Below, one piece after another: positions 43,126 to 52,580 of a DNA stretch of 63,917 nt. The notes below the pieces were generated by a model. The model was given only the letters and a program-made list of their open reading frames with translations. It ran no database searches and was not told the origin of the DNA. Where the stretch lies: the NCBI GenBank assembly GCA_902801985.1, contig CADCKD010000007.1, forward strand, positions 1-63,917, read 5' to 3'. The number at the start of each line of letters is the position of its first letter. Within the stretch, counting starts at the first letter, position 1. The DNA is from an uncultured bacterium (GTDB lineage Bacteria; Cyanobacteriota; Vampirovibrionia; Gastranaerophilales; Gastranaerophilaceae). The translations under genes were made by a program, and so were the position numbers.

Positions 43126-43133
43126 ATAAGGTT

Positions 43134-43159
43134 GTCATCCTGAACTTATTTCAGGATCT
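43134..43159. repeat. Short palindromic repeat
   Basis: GTCATCCTGAACTTATTTCAGGATCT, a hairpin ATCCTGAA/TTCAGGAT with a short loop, 8 bases after the preceding stop. Recognised as a motif that recurs in many unrelated bacterial genomes; could act as a terminator. Confidence 0.75.
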
Positions 43160-43359
43160 CTAATAAAACAAATAAAATATAAACATATTATTTTTCCCTA
43201 CACATTAATTTTCGTAACTTTTTCCCTGCCACTTATGATTAAGTGGCTTTTTATTTTGTGGAGGGTAAATGTATTACTTAATGGTTGTGTAATTTTACAT
43301 TGTTGAAATGTATGAGTGTGGGGTAAATGTTATTATTAATCTTGCGTATTTCTTTCCAT
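43160..43359. other. Gene-free stretch between two repeats
   Basis: 200 AT-rich bases; contains a short hairpin GCCACTTATGATTAAGTGGC near 43227 that may terminate transcription from the left. Nothing else recognised. Confidence 0.4.
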
Positions 43360-43454
43360 GTCATTGCGAGCTAAAGCGAAGCAATCCAGCTGTTTTGAAT
43401 TATTTGTTCAATCTGGATTGCCGCGTCGTCACTATCGTTCCTCCTCGCAATGAC
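43360..43454. repeat. 95-bp nested palindromic repeat
   Basis: Ends GTCATTGCGAG (43360-43370) and CTCGCAATGAC (43444-43454) are perfect inverted repeats; the inner GCAATCCAG (43381-43389) and CTGGATTGC (43413-43421) pair too. GC-richer than the flanks. Ends 12 bases from the dnaE stop. A partial copy is at 9669-9698. Confidence 0.85.
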
Positions 43455-43466
43455 AATAGTCCCCGC

Positions 43467-46400
43467 CTACCATTTTTTGTCCATGGACTTAATACTAACG
43501 GCAAGTTTGTCCCCAAAACCTTTAGAAATTGTATTCACAAGGTCGTTTGTAGTATTAACCCAAAACATAGAGGAGGTTAAAATTTTTGATTCACCCGTTA
43601 AATCCGGAAGTTTTAGCATTACAGGGTCAGAACCCTTGTATTTGCACAACATTTGCTTTAAGAGCATTATTTCTTCGTATTTTAATTCGTCTTTAAATTC
43701 AACAGTAAATATATTTGTGTTATCGACAGGTTTTACGGTGTCAACAAGAATTATCGGCGGTTCGTCATCGCTTCTGCGGCTAACTTTACCTGAAACAATG
43801 ATGCGCTGCTCGCTTTGCATAAGATCACCGTATTCTGCGATTTTTGAATTAAATGCAAGTGCATCTATTTTACCTGTCAAATCTTCTATGGTTACAAATC
43901 TGATAAATTTGGTAGGGTCGCTTTTTTGCGGAATTTGTCGTGTTGTTGTAACAAGTCCGCATATTGTAACGGCTTTGTCATTTTCAAGATTAGGAATTTG
44001 TGATATTTTGTGAGTCATTAAAAACGGTAATTTATCTCTAATAGTAGACAGCGGATGACTTGTGACATAGAATCCTAAAAATTCTTTTTCAAAAATCTGT
44101 ATTTGTCTATCATCATATTCCTCATCAGAGCCTGCAAGTGTAAATTTTGCATTGTTTGCATCCGCAGTGTCTCCAAGCATATCAAAAAGACTTGCTTGTC
44201 CTGATTCTTTTTCTTTTGCTTCTTTTGATGCGGTCGAAACAATGTATTCAATATTTTCCATTAATTGTTTACGGCTTTTTTCAATTTGAGAGAATGCCCC
44301 TGATTTTATTAAACCTTCAAGTGTTCGTTTGTTTGCACACTTGATGTCAACTCTTTTTATAAAGTCATAAATCGATTTGAATTCACCGTTTTCTTCTCTT
44401 TCTTTAATAATTTCATCCACGACACCTTCGCCGACTTGTTTTATGGATGCAAGTCCGAAACGGATATTTTGTCCGTCAGGTGCGTATTCTGAGAAGGATT
44501 TATTTATATCCGGCGGCAGCACTTTTATGCCGTATTTTTGAGCTTCTTCAATATAGGCTTGTGTTTTTTCTTGATCTCCGGCCACACTTGTCAAAAGTTC
44601 TGATAAGTATTCAACAGGATAGTGACATTTTAGATAAGCTGTTTGATATGCAACAAAAGCGTATGCCGATGAGTGTGCTCTGTTGAAACAATATGCTGCG
44701 AAATTTTGAATTTGTTCAAAAAGTTTTTTTGCATCTTCCGCTTTCATTCCGTATTTTGCGGAACCTTCAATAAGTTTTCCTTCTTGAGCTGCCATAGCCG
44801 CAGGATCTTTGTGCCCCATCATACGACGAACCTGGTCAGCTTGACCGAGTGAATAATCAGCCATAACTTGGAAGATTTGCATAATCTGCTCTTGATAAAC
44901 CATTGTTCCGTATGTATCTTTTAGTACGGGTTCAAGTCTTGGGTGCGGATAGGTAATTTTTTTGCGTCCGTGTTTACGGTCAACGAATTCGTCAACCATA
45001 CCGGAGCCTAACGGGCCCGGACGGAACAGAGCAACTAAAGCTCCTAAATCTTCAAAAACGTCCGGCTGAAGTTTTTTTACCAAATTTGTCATACCTTGTG
45101 ACTCAAGCTGAAATACACCTACTGTTTCTCCGCGGATTAACATATCGTATGTCGGTTTGTCATCAAGTGGTATGTGGTTTATATCAACATCAATTCCTTG
45201 GCATTTTTTGATAAGTTTTACCGTTTTAGAAATCATAGTAAGGTTACGTAATCCCAAAAAGTCCATTTTTAGGAGTTTCATTTTTTCTAAGATTTCTCTG
45301 TGGTATTGGGTAACTACAACACCGTCTTTACCGTGTTGTACGGGGACAATTTCATTTAGCGGTTTATATGAAATTATAACTCCGGCAGCATGCATGCCTG
45401 TTGCGTTTTTTAGTCCTTCAACATGGAGTGCCGTATCAACAAGTCTTTTTACTTCCGGATCTTCATCATATAGTTTTTTAAGTTCCATACCGTCTTGCAA
45501 AGCATCTGAAATTTTTGCTCCGGGGTCGCCCGAAATCAGGTCTGATAGTTGTTTACTTCTTGCATACGGAATATCAAAAACACGAGCAACGCTTTTCATT
45601 GCATTACGTGCGGCGAGGGTGTTAAAAGTAATGATTTGACAAACCTTGTCTGCGCCGTATTTTTTAACAACATAATCTATAACTTCACCACGTTTATCAA
45701 TACAAAAGTCTGTATCAATATCAGGCATTGAAAAACGTTCAGGATTTAAGAATCTTTCAAACAACAGATGATGTTCAATCGGATCCAAATCTGTTATATC
45801 CAAGCAATACGCAACTAAAGAGCCTGCAGCAGAACCTCTGCCCGGGCCTACCGGAATATCATGGGTCTTTGCATAGTGAATAAAATCCCATGTTATAAGA
45901 AAATATGCACTAAACCCCATTTTTTGAATAATACCGAGTTCGTATTTTGCACGGTCTTTGAGTTCTTGCGTAATATTTTCTTCTCCATATTTGCGCCTCA
46001 TACCTTGATTAACCAGAGATTCTAAGTATGTGTCCGGAGTTTGTCCGTCAGGTACAGGGAAATCCGGCAGCGGAGCTTTCCATTCTACGGTGATTGAACA
46101 TTTTTTGCATATATCAACGGTGTTTTTTATGCACTCATCAAATGTTTCACTATCCATCCAGCGGAACGCATCTCTCAGTTCATCAACTGTTTTGACATAA
46201 AATTCATTATTAGGGAAATGAAAACGATTTGTATCTGTTTTTAGAGATTTTGTCTGCATACAAAGCAGAGTATCGTGCCAATCGGCATCCTCTTTTTTAA
46301 GGTAGTGAGAATCGTTTGTGATAACCATTTTTATATCAAGCTCTTTTGCAAGACGAATAAGTTCGGGATTAGTTCTCTTTTGCTCGTCAAGTCCGTGATC

Positions 46401-46982
46401 TTGAAGTTCTATATAGTAATCTTCGCCAAACAAATCTTTGTATTTTTGCGCAACAGCTTTTGCTCCGTCATAATTGCTTTTTAACAGATTTTGAATTACT
46501 TCCCCTGCAAGACAAGCACTGCAGCATATTAAACCTTCGTGGTATTCTTTCAACAATTCAAAATTTATACGCGGTTTTACATAAAAACCGTCAATATGCG
46601 CAATTGAGGATAGTTTAACAAGATTTTTGTAACCGGTATTATTTTTTGCAAGTAAAATAAGGTGATAACGAGGATTGTGAGCCGCATTACGTTCTGAAAT
46701 ATCTCCGTCATGTAAATAAAATTCTTGTCCCACAATAGGATTGAATATTTTAGGCTGGTATGACGGATCTTCCTCAGCTTTAGCTTTTTCCTTAGCGTTA
46801 ATCTTGTCAGCTTCAATATACAAATCCATTGCACCATACATTACGCCGTGGTCGGTTACGGCAACTCCGGGCATATTATGCTCGGTACAAAATTTACACA
46901 AATCCCCTATTCTTATGGCTCCGTCAAGCAGTGAATACTCTGTGTGCAAGTGGAGCGGTACGTATTGCATTTCCTCTGGCAT
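43467..46982 (-). CDS. dnaE: DNA polymerase III subunit alpha
   Basis: 1171 residues, typical DnaE1 length. N-terminal PHP domain ('VPLHLHTEYSLLDGAI', 'VTDHGVMYG'), polymerase core ('GPGRGSAAGSLVAYCLDITDLDP', acidic 'PDIDTDF'), 'YQEQIMQI', 'FNRAHSSAYAFVAYQTAYLK', helix-hairpin-helix region and C-terminal OB fold ('ICGLVTTTRQIPQK'). Replicative leading/lagging strand polymerase. ATG at 46982; another ATG four codons in is possible. Its 3' end abuts a palindromic repeat. Confidence 0.97.
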   Translation of the reverse strand: MPEEMQYVPLHLHTEYSLLDGAIRIGDLCKFCTEHNMPGVAVTDHGVMYGAMDLYIEADKINAKEKAKAEEDPSYQPKIFNPIVGQEFYLHDGDISERNAAHNPRYHLILLAKNNTGYKNLVKLSSIAHIDGFYVKPRINFELLKEYHEGLICCSACLAGEVIQNLLKSNYDGAKAVAQKYKDLFGEDYYIELQDHGLDEQKRTNPELIRLAKELDIKMVITNDSHYLKKEDADWHDTLLCMQTKSLKTDTNRFHFPNNEFYVKTVDELRDAFRWMDSETFDECIKNTVDICKKCSITVEWKAPLPDFPVPDGQTPDTYLESLVNQGMRRKYGEENITQELKDRAKYELGIIQKMGFSAYFLITWDFIHYAKTHDIPVGPGRGSAAGSLVAYCLDITDLDPIEHHLLFERFLNPERFSMPDIDTDFCIDKRGEVIDYVVKKYGADKVCQIITFNTLAARNAMKSVARVFDIPYARSKQLSDLISGDPGAKISDALQDGMELKKLYDEDPEVKRLVDTALHVEGLKNATGMHAAGVIISYKPLNEIVPVQHGKDGVVVTQYHREILEKMKLLKMDFLGLRNLTMISKTVKLIKKCQGIDVDINHIPLDDKPTYDMLIRGETVGVFQLESQGMTNLVKKLQPDVFEDLGALVALFRPGPLGSGMVDEFVDRKHGRKKITYPHPRLEPVLKDTYGTMVYQEQIMQIFQVMADYSLGQADQVRRMMGHKDPAAMAAQEGKLIEGSAKYGMKAEDAKKLFEQIQNFAAYCFNRAHSSAYAFVAYQTAYLKCHYPVEYLSELLTSVAGDQEKTQAYIEEAQKYGIKVLPPDINKSFSEYAPDGQNIRFGLASIKQVGEGVVDEIIKEREENGEFKSIYDFIKRVDIKCANKRTLEGLIKSGAFSQIEKSRKQLMENIEYIVSTASKEAKEKESGQASLFDMLGDTADANNAKFTLAGSDEEYDDRQIQIFEKEFLGFYVTSHPLSTIRDKLPFLMTHKISQIPNLENDKAVTICGLVTTTRQIPQKSDPTKFIRFVTIEDLTGKIDALAFNSKIAEYGDLMQSEQRIIVSGKVSRRSDDEPPIILVDTVKPVDNTNIFTVEFKDELKYEEIMLLKQMLCKYKGSDPVMLKLPDLTGESKILTSSMFWVNTTNDLVNTISKGFGDKLAVSIKSMDKKW

Positions 46983-47024
46983 GCGTTTATGATAACACGA
47001 TAAATTTTTATAAAAAATAGAATA

Positions 47025-48278
47025 TTAATTTTTATTTTGTAAAATATCTTTTCGATATTGAATGCCGTTAAAATTAATTTCACTCAAATCTTCATACAAA
47101 AATTCTCTTGCCCGTGACAGGGTTGCGGAAGTTCTGGTTAGGGTAAATACGGCTCCTTGTTTTGCAATAAATTCTCCATTTTTATATTCCGAATTGATAA
47201 AATCAACATTATTTATGTCTTCAATATTATCAAGTCCGCAAATTGTTTGGTTATCTTTTTTTGAAAATACCGTGACGCTAACAGATGAATTGTTATTTAG
47301 TCTAATATCTTGATATTCATCTGAAAAAAAGCCATTTACGCAAGAATTAAATATTTCTAATAAGTTTTCGTCAACCGAATTCAAAATCGCAGTGGCATCA
47401 TGGTTTTGTAAAAAAGGTCTTAAATTTGTTATTAAAAATCTGTCTTCTCCTGTTGCAACACCTTCTATACCAATAATTCCAATATATGGGTTATCTTTTT
47501 GTGCAAGCGAATTGAGTATATTATCAACGATATTGTGGACTCTTTCTATCAAAGTTTTGCTAATATTATAATTTGGGCAATAGCAGCCGGAACCGTTTGT
47601 GTAAATACCGCTGTTATCGTCCTGCATAAATTTATAATCCCCTGTTATTCCTATTGGTAATGCACTATATCCGTCAGTTACAAAATATATTACAAAGTTT
47701 TTACCAAAAACATAATCTTCTATTACAACTTCCTGTTCTGATTTGTTTACAAAAAGTTCTTCCAAAAATCTTGAAGCTAGCGACATTGATGGGATTACTA
47801 ACTTATCTGCTCCTGAGATATTTGAAGATTCACATGAACTTATAATTACGGGAAAATTGGATTGTTTTAAGTAATCAATAGCATTTTGTAATTTATTAAA
47901 GACCCCGAATTTCGGGTTTTGTGCATGGATTTTGTATAAAAATTTTTTGCAAGTGCTATTATTTAGCATCATTTGGCAAGATTTTTTACAAGGTCCAAAT
48001 ATGTTTTGTCCGTTTGTTTGGAAAAAAGAAACAATATCTGCCTTGAGCGAAGTTTCGCTAATCGGAATAGTTATAAAAATATCTTTGTCTAAAGCGAATT
48101 TTAAAAGGCCTGTTAAATCATCTTCTCTGATATCAACAACTTCACAAAAATCTAAGTCTAAATTTTGACTTCCGGTAATATAGATTTTATTTTTATTATT
48201 TTGGTAAATTTTTCGTGCAAGTGCGTATGCATTTGCACCGTCGCCAACTATTAAAACATTTTTATTATCATCTGCCAT
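47025..48278 (-). CDS. PurD-like ATP-grasp protein, divergent
   Basis: 417 residues with the GAR synthetase order: N-terminal 'NVLIVGDGANAYALARKIY', 'NIFGPCKKSCQMMLNNSTCKKFLYK', ATP-grasp 'VVIEDYVFGKNFVIYF', 'TGDYKFMQDDNSG', C-terminal 'VFTLTRTSATLSRAREFLYE'. Key PurD positions differ: the Gly-rich 'GPNTGGMG' is 'GIYTNGSG', and the 'KADGLAAGKGV' loop is 'SSCESSNISGADK'. So it is probably a paralog with another or lost activity rather than the housekeeping PurD. Lies 42 bases upstream of dnaE on the same strand, probably in one operon. Confidence 0.7.
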   Translation of the reverse strand: MADDNKNVLIVGDGANAYALARKIYQNNKNKIYITGSQNLDLDFCEVVDIREDDLTGLLKFALDKDIFITIPISETSLKADIVSFFQTNGQNIFGPCKKSCQMMLNNSTCKKFLYKIHAQNPKFGVFNKLQNAIDYLKQSNFPVIISSCESSNISGADKLVIPSMSLASRFLEELFVNKSEQEVVIEDYVFGKNFVIYFVTDGYSALPIGITGDYKFMQDDNSGIYTNGSGCYCPNYNISKTLIERVHNIVDNILNSLAQKDNPYIGIIGIEGVATGEDRFLITNLRPFLQNHDATAILNSVDENLLEIFNSCVNGFFSDEYQDIRLNNNSSVSVTVFSKKDNQTICGLDNIEDINNVDFINSEYKNGEFIAKQGAVFTLTRTSATLSRAREFLYEDLSEINFNGIQYRKDILQNKN

Positions 48279-48414
48279 ATCAAGATTATACTACATAATT
48301 TGATTGATTTTGTTAAGATATTTAAATTTTTTTAATATAATTATGTTATAATTGTGACAAAATAAAAATTTTTATTAAATATTTCTTGAGTAGTTAAAGA
48401 AAGGTTCGTAAAAT

Positions 48415-48648
48415 ATGGCAGGTATCGCAAGTTTATTATCAAGTGTATTCCAGGCTCCCACAGTTACCACTCCAACTGTAAGAGAAGCTTCTAATCCATA
48501 TGGAAACAATCCTTTTGTAAGTTATAATGCAAACAGTTTTTCAAACCGTTTTTATGCGCAAAATAAGCCTGTAAAAGGAGGATATTTTGCAGGATATTAT
48601 AACGGGAAACAAAATATAGTAGGAAGAAGATTATTTATCGAGGTATAG
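48415..48648 (+). CDS. Small Asn/Tyr/Ser-rich protein
   Basis: 77 residues, 'MAGIASLLSSVFQAP' at the start, low-complexity after that. AAAGG upstream, TATAAT at about 48346 as a possible -10 and a terminator after. No family recognised. Confidence 0.55.
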   Translation: MAGIASLLSSVFQAPTVTTPTVREASNPYGNNPFVSYNANSFSNRFYAQNKPVKGGYFAGYYNGKQNIVGRRLFIEV

Positions 48649-48668
48649 TTTATTAAATAGTTTTGCGC

Positions 48669-48700
48669 AAAAAAAAGAAGCCATTTAGGCTTCTTTTTTT
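48669..48700. terminator. Bidirectional terminator
   Basis: AAAAAAGAAGCC-ATTTA-GGCTTCTTTTTTT between convergent genes. Confidence 0.92.
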
Positions 48701-48715
48701 ATATATACATTTATT

Positions 48716-49477
48716 TTATGGTTTGAATTCAAGTTTTTCACAGCGGCATGCTGTCGGATTCAATACAGTACCTTTTGGGCAAAACAACATGCAATGAATG
48801 CCGGGCCTAGGTAAGACAGGGGCTACCTCTCTTGCCGTAATATTTATATCTCCTATTTTCCCGTTTGGATCTATGCGGAAACTTCTAACATCTCTATCAA
48901 TAATATTTGGGCCGTCAGCACCGTTTAAATCAAGTAAAAATGTCCCACAACCTTTGTTTTTGTCTTTATCATTATTATTATAGTAATATGATGCCAAAAC
49001 CCCATTTTTCAAAGAAGCTGTGCGCACATTATCATCTGCAATGTTTACGTCAGTGATAACGTCATTACCCTTATCATCCTTTGTTGTAACCGAATATATG
49101 ACAATATTTTTTTTGGTTTTTGTTTTTGTTTTCGGTGTAACTCCAAAATATTCTCTATTGTCAAGATCCCAAAGCGAGCTGCAATTTGTGTTTGCATCAC
49201 AACCTTCTTGTTCAATGATTTCAATGTTTTGATTATTTTTCCCCAGTATATTCTCCGGATCAGCAAAATCTGTATCTTGCAAAACTTTTGTGTGATGTTC
49301 AAGCATTTGTTCAAAAATAAGCTGCTGAACTTGCTGTTTTGTATTTTCATATTTTGTATTAAGCATTCTTTCATTCACTTTTGTAAGCAAGCTAGGCAGT
49401 GTTAATCCTCCTATTGCTCCGATTATTGCAAGTGCGATTAACAATTCTGTTAATGTAAATGCTTTTTTGTTTATCAT
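48716..49477 (-). CDS. Type IV pilin-like / pseudopilin protein
   Basis: 253 residues. The N terminus 'KKAFTLTELLIALAIIGAIG' is a prepilin signal: basic leader, cleavage before Phe (here after Ala in place of the usual Gly), Glu at +5, then the hydrophobic helix. The C-terminal domain has Cys pairs ('EGCDANTNC', 'HCMLFCPKG', 'CRCEK'). Part of a type IV pilus or type II secretion-like fibre. 16 bases after another prepilin gene; AAGGAG before the ATG. Confidence 0.85.
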   Translation of the reverse strand: MINKKAFTLTELLIALAIIGAIGGLTLPSLLTKVNERMLNTKYENTKQQVQQLIFEQMLEHHTKVLQDTDFADPENILGKNNQNIEIIEQEGCDANTNCSSLWDLDNREYFGVTPKTKTKTKKNIVIYSVTTKDDKGNDVITDVNIADDNVRTASLKNGVLASYYYNNNDKDKNKGCGTFLLDLNGADGPNIIDRDVRSFRIDPNGKIGDINITAREVAPVLPRPGIHCMLFCPKGTVLNPTACRCEKLEFKP

Positions 49478-49493
49478 AATAATCTCCTTTGTA

Positions 49494-50162
49494 TTATTTG
49501 TTTATATAATCAGGGTCAAAACCATTTTTTTCTGCTAAAGTGTAACAAGCAAGACCATCCCCGCCTTTACATTCAGCTTTAAGTGTTGCATCCGTTTTGT
49601 TTTCCGTAGAAAGGTAGCCCACAATTTCGCCCGCATGTGCAGTTATATTACCATCATCATCTCGTTGATCTTCAAAATATACGTTCACTACAAATGCATC
49701 CAGCCCAACGGTATTTGGAGGCTCTTGACCGTTTATGTCAATAAAAATACTATAAGCATTCTGGCTATTTTGGCGTGATATCATTACTCCATTGTCTAAA
49801 ACAAGTATGTCATTTTGAAAACTAGCTTTCAGAGATTCAGAAGCATCTCCTCCATTCATATTTTTATGGTCGTATTCACTAATTTCTACACATTTTTTTT
49901 CTTTATTATCAAATTTACAATTTAATAAATTTCTAAAGTCTAAATCTTCAGGATTATCTGCCAGATGATTTATACGTTTATTAATCATATAGGCCTGGAT
50001 TGCGTTGCTCAAATCACCAATGGTATTTTGCAGTTTTACCATTCTGTGTTTTGCTGCAATATCTCCGAGTAATAGCGGTAAAGTCAGTGCTACTATTACT
50101 CCGATTGTTGCCATTGTTATTACAACTTCTCCAAGAGTAAATCCTTGTCTTTTCATACTCAT
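49494..50162 (-). CDS. Type IV pilin-like / pseudopilin protein
   Basis: 222 residues with 'MKRQGFTLGEVVITMATIGVIVALTLP': a standard prepilin peptidase site (Gly-Phe) and Glu +5. The globular part includes 'VMISRQNSQNAYSIFIDINGQEPPNTVGLDAF', in the style of minor pilins that carry 'DxNGxxxPN'. First of the two-gene minus-strand operon. No assembly ATPase or peptidase gene is in the window. Confidence 0.87.
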   Translation of the reverse strand: MSMKRQGFTLGEVVITMATIGVIVALTLPLLLGDIAAKHRMVKLQNTIGDLSNAIQAYMINKRINHLADNPEDLDFRNLLNCKFDNKEKKCVEISEYDHKNMNGGDASESLKASFQNDILVLDNGVMISRQNSQNAYSIFIDINGQEPPNTVGLDAFVVNVYFEDQRDDDGNITAHAGEIVGYLSTENKTDATLKAECKGGDGLACYTLAEKNGFDPDYINK

Positions 50163-50284
50163 TATAAATCCTCGTATAGTTATAATACTATTTTAACATT
50201 ATTTTCAAAAAACTTCAATCGTTCTTGACGAACGATTTTGAGCAAGTTAAAATCTTTGTGTATATAAGGTGAAGGGAGTAAAAA

Positions 50285-50986
50285 ATGACTAATATACAAG
50301 TTACTCAAGAAATTCAAGACAAATGCCCTGTAAGACGTGGGGTAAAAGGAAGTCCGGCTCCTATTCCTCAAGAAGGAGAATGGACAAAATGTAAAGAAAT
50401 CAAAGATATTTCAGGTTTAACTCATGGCTGCGGATGCTGTGCACCTCAACAGGGAACTTGTAAATTGACTTTGAATGTTAAAAACGGAATTATTCAAGAA
50501 GCATTGGTTGAAACTATCGGTTGTTCCGGTATGACTCACTCTGCTGCAATGGCAGGTGAAATTCTTCCCGGAAAAACTCTTCTTGAAGCATTAAATACAG
50601 ACCTTGTTTGTGATGCTATTAACGTTGCAATGAGAGAATTATTCTTACAAATCGTTTACGGAAGAACTCAATCTGCATTTTCTGAAAACGGATTGCCTGT
50701 TGGTGCAGGTTTAGAAGATTTAGGTAAAGGTTTATGCTCTATGTGCGGTACAATTCACTCTACCGCTCAAAAAGGCGTAAGATATCTTCAATTAACAGAA
50801 GGTTATATTCTTAAACTTGGCTTAGATAAAAATAATGAAGTTATCGGTTACCAATTTATTAATATGGGTAAATTTATGGATGCTATCAAAAAAGGTGTAA
50901 ATCCTCAAGAAGCATTTGATAAAAATATCGGAACATACGGAAGATTTGCCGATGCAGTTAAATATATAGATCCAAGAGAAGAATAA
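50285..50986 (+). CDS. IscU/NifU-like iron-sulfur scaffold
   Basis: 233 residues. 'THGCGCCAPQQGTCKL', 'ETIGCSGMTHSAAMAGEILPGKTLLEAL' and 'GLCSMCGTIHSTAQKGVRYLQL' place conserved Cys residues as in NifU-N/IscU-type scaffolds, with extra Cys at the first site. Likely binds an Fe-S cluster. It heads a group with the GGGtGRT protein and the activase, suggesting cluster delivery to that group. Start ATG 50285 with AAGG upstream. Confidence 0.8.
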   Translation: MTNIQVTQEIQDKCPVRRGVKGSPAPIPQEGEWTKCKEIKDISGLTHGCGCCAPQQGTCKLTLNVKNGIIQEALVETIGCSGMTHSAAMAGEILPGKTLLEALNTDLVCDAINVAMRELFLQIVYGRTQSAFSENGLPVGAGLEDLGKGLCSMCGTIHSTAQKGVRYLQLTEGYILKLGLDKNNEVIGYQFINMGKFMDAIKKGVNPQEAFDKNIGTYGRFADAVKYIDPREE

Positions 50987-50998
50987 AAATTATTGTAG

Positions 50999-51129
50999 TG
51001 CGATAGGTAGGATAAGTTTGATGAAGTAGGATAAGTACTTTACAAATTTATCAACATCAAAGCATACAAGACATTAGTTTACAAAATGATAAGAACTTAT
51101 CGCATTTATCAAACTTAACAAACTTATCC
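50999..51129. other. Intergenic inverted repeats with GATAAG motifs
   Basis: GGATAAGTTTG (51010-51020) and CAAACTTATCC (51119-51129) are a perfect 11-bp inverted pair; TGCGATA (50999) and TATCGCA (51098) pair too. Several further GATAAG/CTTATC copies lie inside. It may fold in the mRNA leader of the GGGtGRT gene, or bind a protein. Confidence 0.4.
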
Positions 51130-51167
51130 AACTTTGATAAAATATAAAAAAGTAAAGGAAATAAAAA

Positions 51168-52172
51168 ATGACAGTAAAATTTGAAGGACAAGATAGACGT
51201 GAAGCTACTTTGAAGAAAGTTTTACCTGAATACGGTTTCAAAAATCTTGAAGAAGCTCGCGAATTATGTTTATCAAAAGGCATCGACGTAGATGCTATTG
51301 TTAAAGGAATTCAGCCTATCGCGTTTGATAACGCTTCTTGGGCTTACACTTTAGGTGTTGCTATTGCAATCAAAAAAGGAATTACTAATGCTGCTGATGC
51401 TGCTGAAGCAATCGGTTTAGGATTGCAAGCTTTTGCAGTTCCGGGATCAGTTGGTGACAGACGTCAAGTTGGTATCGGGCATGGTAATTTAGGTGCAATG
51501 CTTTTAAGAGAAGAAACAAAATGCTTCTGCTTCTTGGCAGGTCACGAATCATTTGCGGCTGCTGAAGGTGCTATTGGTATTGCAAGAAATGCTGACAAAG
51601 TTAGAAAAGAACCTTTAAGAGTTATCTTAAACGGTCTTGGTAAAGACGCTGCTTATGTAATTTCAAGAATTAACGGTTTTACTTATGTAGAAACTGATTA
51701 CAATTACAAAACCGGCGAATTAAAAGTTGTTAAAGAAACTCCGTTCTCTGATGGCGAAAGAGCAAAAGTTAAATGTTACGGCGCTGATGATGTATCAGAA
51801 GGTGTTGCAATTATGATTAAAGAGGGTGTTGATGTTTCTATTACAGGTAACTCAACTAACCCAACAAGATTCCAACACCCTGTTGCAGGTACTTATAAAA
51901 AATGGGCTATTGAAAACGGTAGAAAATACTTCTCAGTAGCGTCAGGCGGCGGAACAGGTCGTACACTACACCCTGATAACGTAGCTGCAGGCCCTGCTTC
52001 TTATGGTATGACTGATACAATGGGAAGAATGCACGGGGATGCTCAGTTCGCAGGTTCATCTTCAGTTCCTGCTCACGTAGAAATGATGGGCGTTATCGGT
52101 ATGGGTAACAACCCAATGGTAGGTGCTACTGTTGCATGTGCTGTTGCTGTTGCTCAGGCTATGAATAAATAG
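51168..52172 (+). CDS. GGGtGRT family protein
   Basis: 334 residues carrying the naming motif 'SGGGTGRTLHPDN', with 'VPGSVGDRRQVGIGHGNLGAMLL', 'FLAGHESFAAAEGAIGIARNADK' and 'SVPAHVEMMGVIGMGNNPMVGATV'. The family is known by its motif and has no established reaction. Its setting between an IscU-like scaffold and a BadF-type activase is suggestive of a metal-cofactor enzyme. AAGGAAA upstream, terminator after. Confidence 0.88.
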   Translation: MTVKFEGQDRREATLKKVLPEYGFKNLEEARELCLSKGIDVDAIVKGIQPIAFDNASWAYTLGVAIAIKKGITNAADAAEAIGLGLQAFAVPGSVGDRRQVGIGHGNLGAMLLREETKCFCFLAGHESFAAAEGAIGIARNADKVRKEPLRVILNGLGKDAAYVISRINGFTYVETDYNYKTGELKVVKETPFSDGERAKVKCYGADDVSEGVAIMIKEGVDVSITGNSTNPTRFQHPVAGTYKKWAIENGRKYFSVASGGGTGRTLHPDNVAAGPASYGMTDTMGRMHGDAQFAGSSSVPAHVEMMGVIGMGNNPMVGATVACAVAVAQAMNK

Positions 52173-52192
52173 TTTTACATTAACTAATATGT

Positions 52193-52225
52193 AAAAGGCA
52201 GGTCATATTTTGTGACCTGCCTTTT
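52193..52225 (+). terminator. Terminator after the GGGtGRT gene
   Basis: AAAAGGCAGGTCA-(6)-TGACCTGCCTTTTA. Confidence 0.9.
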
Positions 52226-52315
52226 AGCTTATAATTTTTAAACAAAAATGTTATTTTTACACTAATTTTGGGAGTAATATTAATGTAATATACTTTACTT
52301 TCGAGGATATAGTTT

Positions 52316-52495
52316 ATGGAAGTCGCACTAAATCAAGGAATATATGCTGATATTGAGACAAGAATTATGACAGCTCTGTCTGTTTTTAAATTTTCAAATA
52401 TTGAAAAAGCTCTATCCTGTATGCTTGAGAATTTGAAAGAAGACAATCCTGTAAATTATGTCGGAGAATTGAACCGATATGATGTAATGCATTAA
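52316..52495 (+). CDS. Small protein of 59 aa, unknown
   Basis: ATG 52316 to TAA 52493-52495, with GAGG about 9 bases upstream. Predicted helical ('IETRIMTALSVFKFSNIEKAL'), one Cys. Lies between the GGGtGRT gene terminator and the activase gene, so it has its own transcript. No family recognised. Confidence 0.5.
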   Translation: MEVALNQGIYADIETRIMTALSVFKFSNIEKALSCMLENLKEDNPVNYVGELNRYDVMH

Positions 52496-52580
52496 ATTTT
52501 GTGTAAATTATTATTCATATAAATGCGCTTATATTTACTTTTCATGCTATCATGATACTGTTATAGTAAAGGATATAAAA

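Noticed and set aside
43450..44013. 187-codon plus-strand frame
   Set aside because: Antisense to the dnaE 3' end; its first part is repeat sequence.
45157..45639. 160-codon plus-strand frame
   Set aside because: Antisense shadow of the dnaE polymerase core.
48716..50162. Full type IV pilus locus
   Set aside because: Only two prepilin-like genes are present; no ATPase, platform protein or prepilin peptidase in the window.
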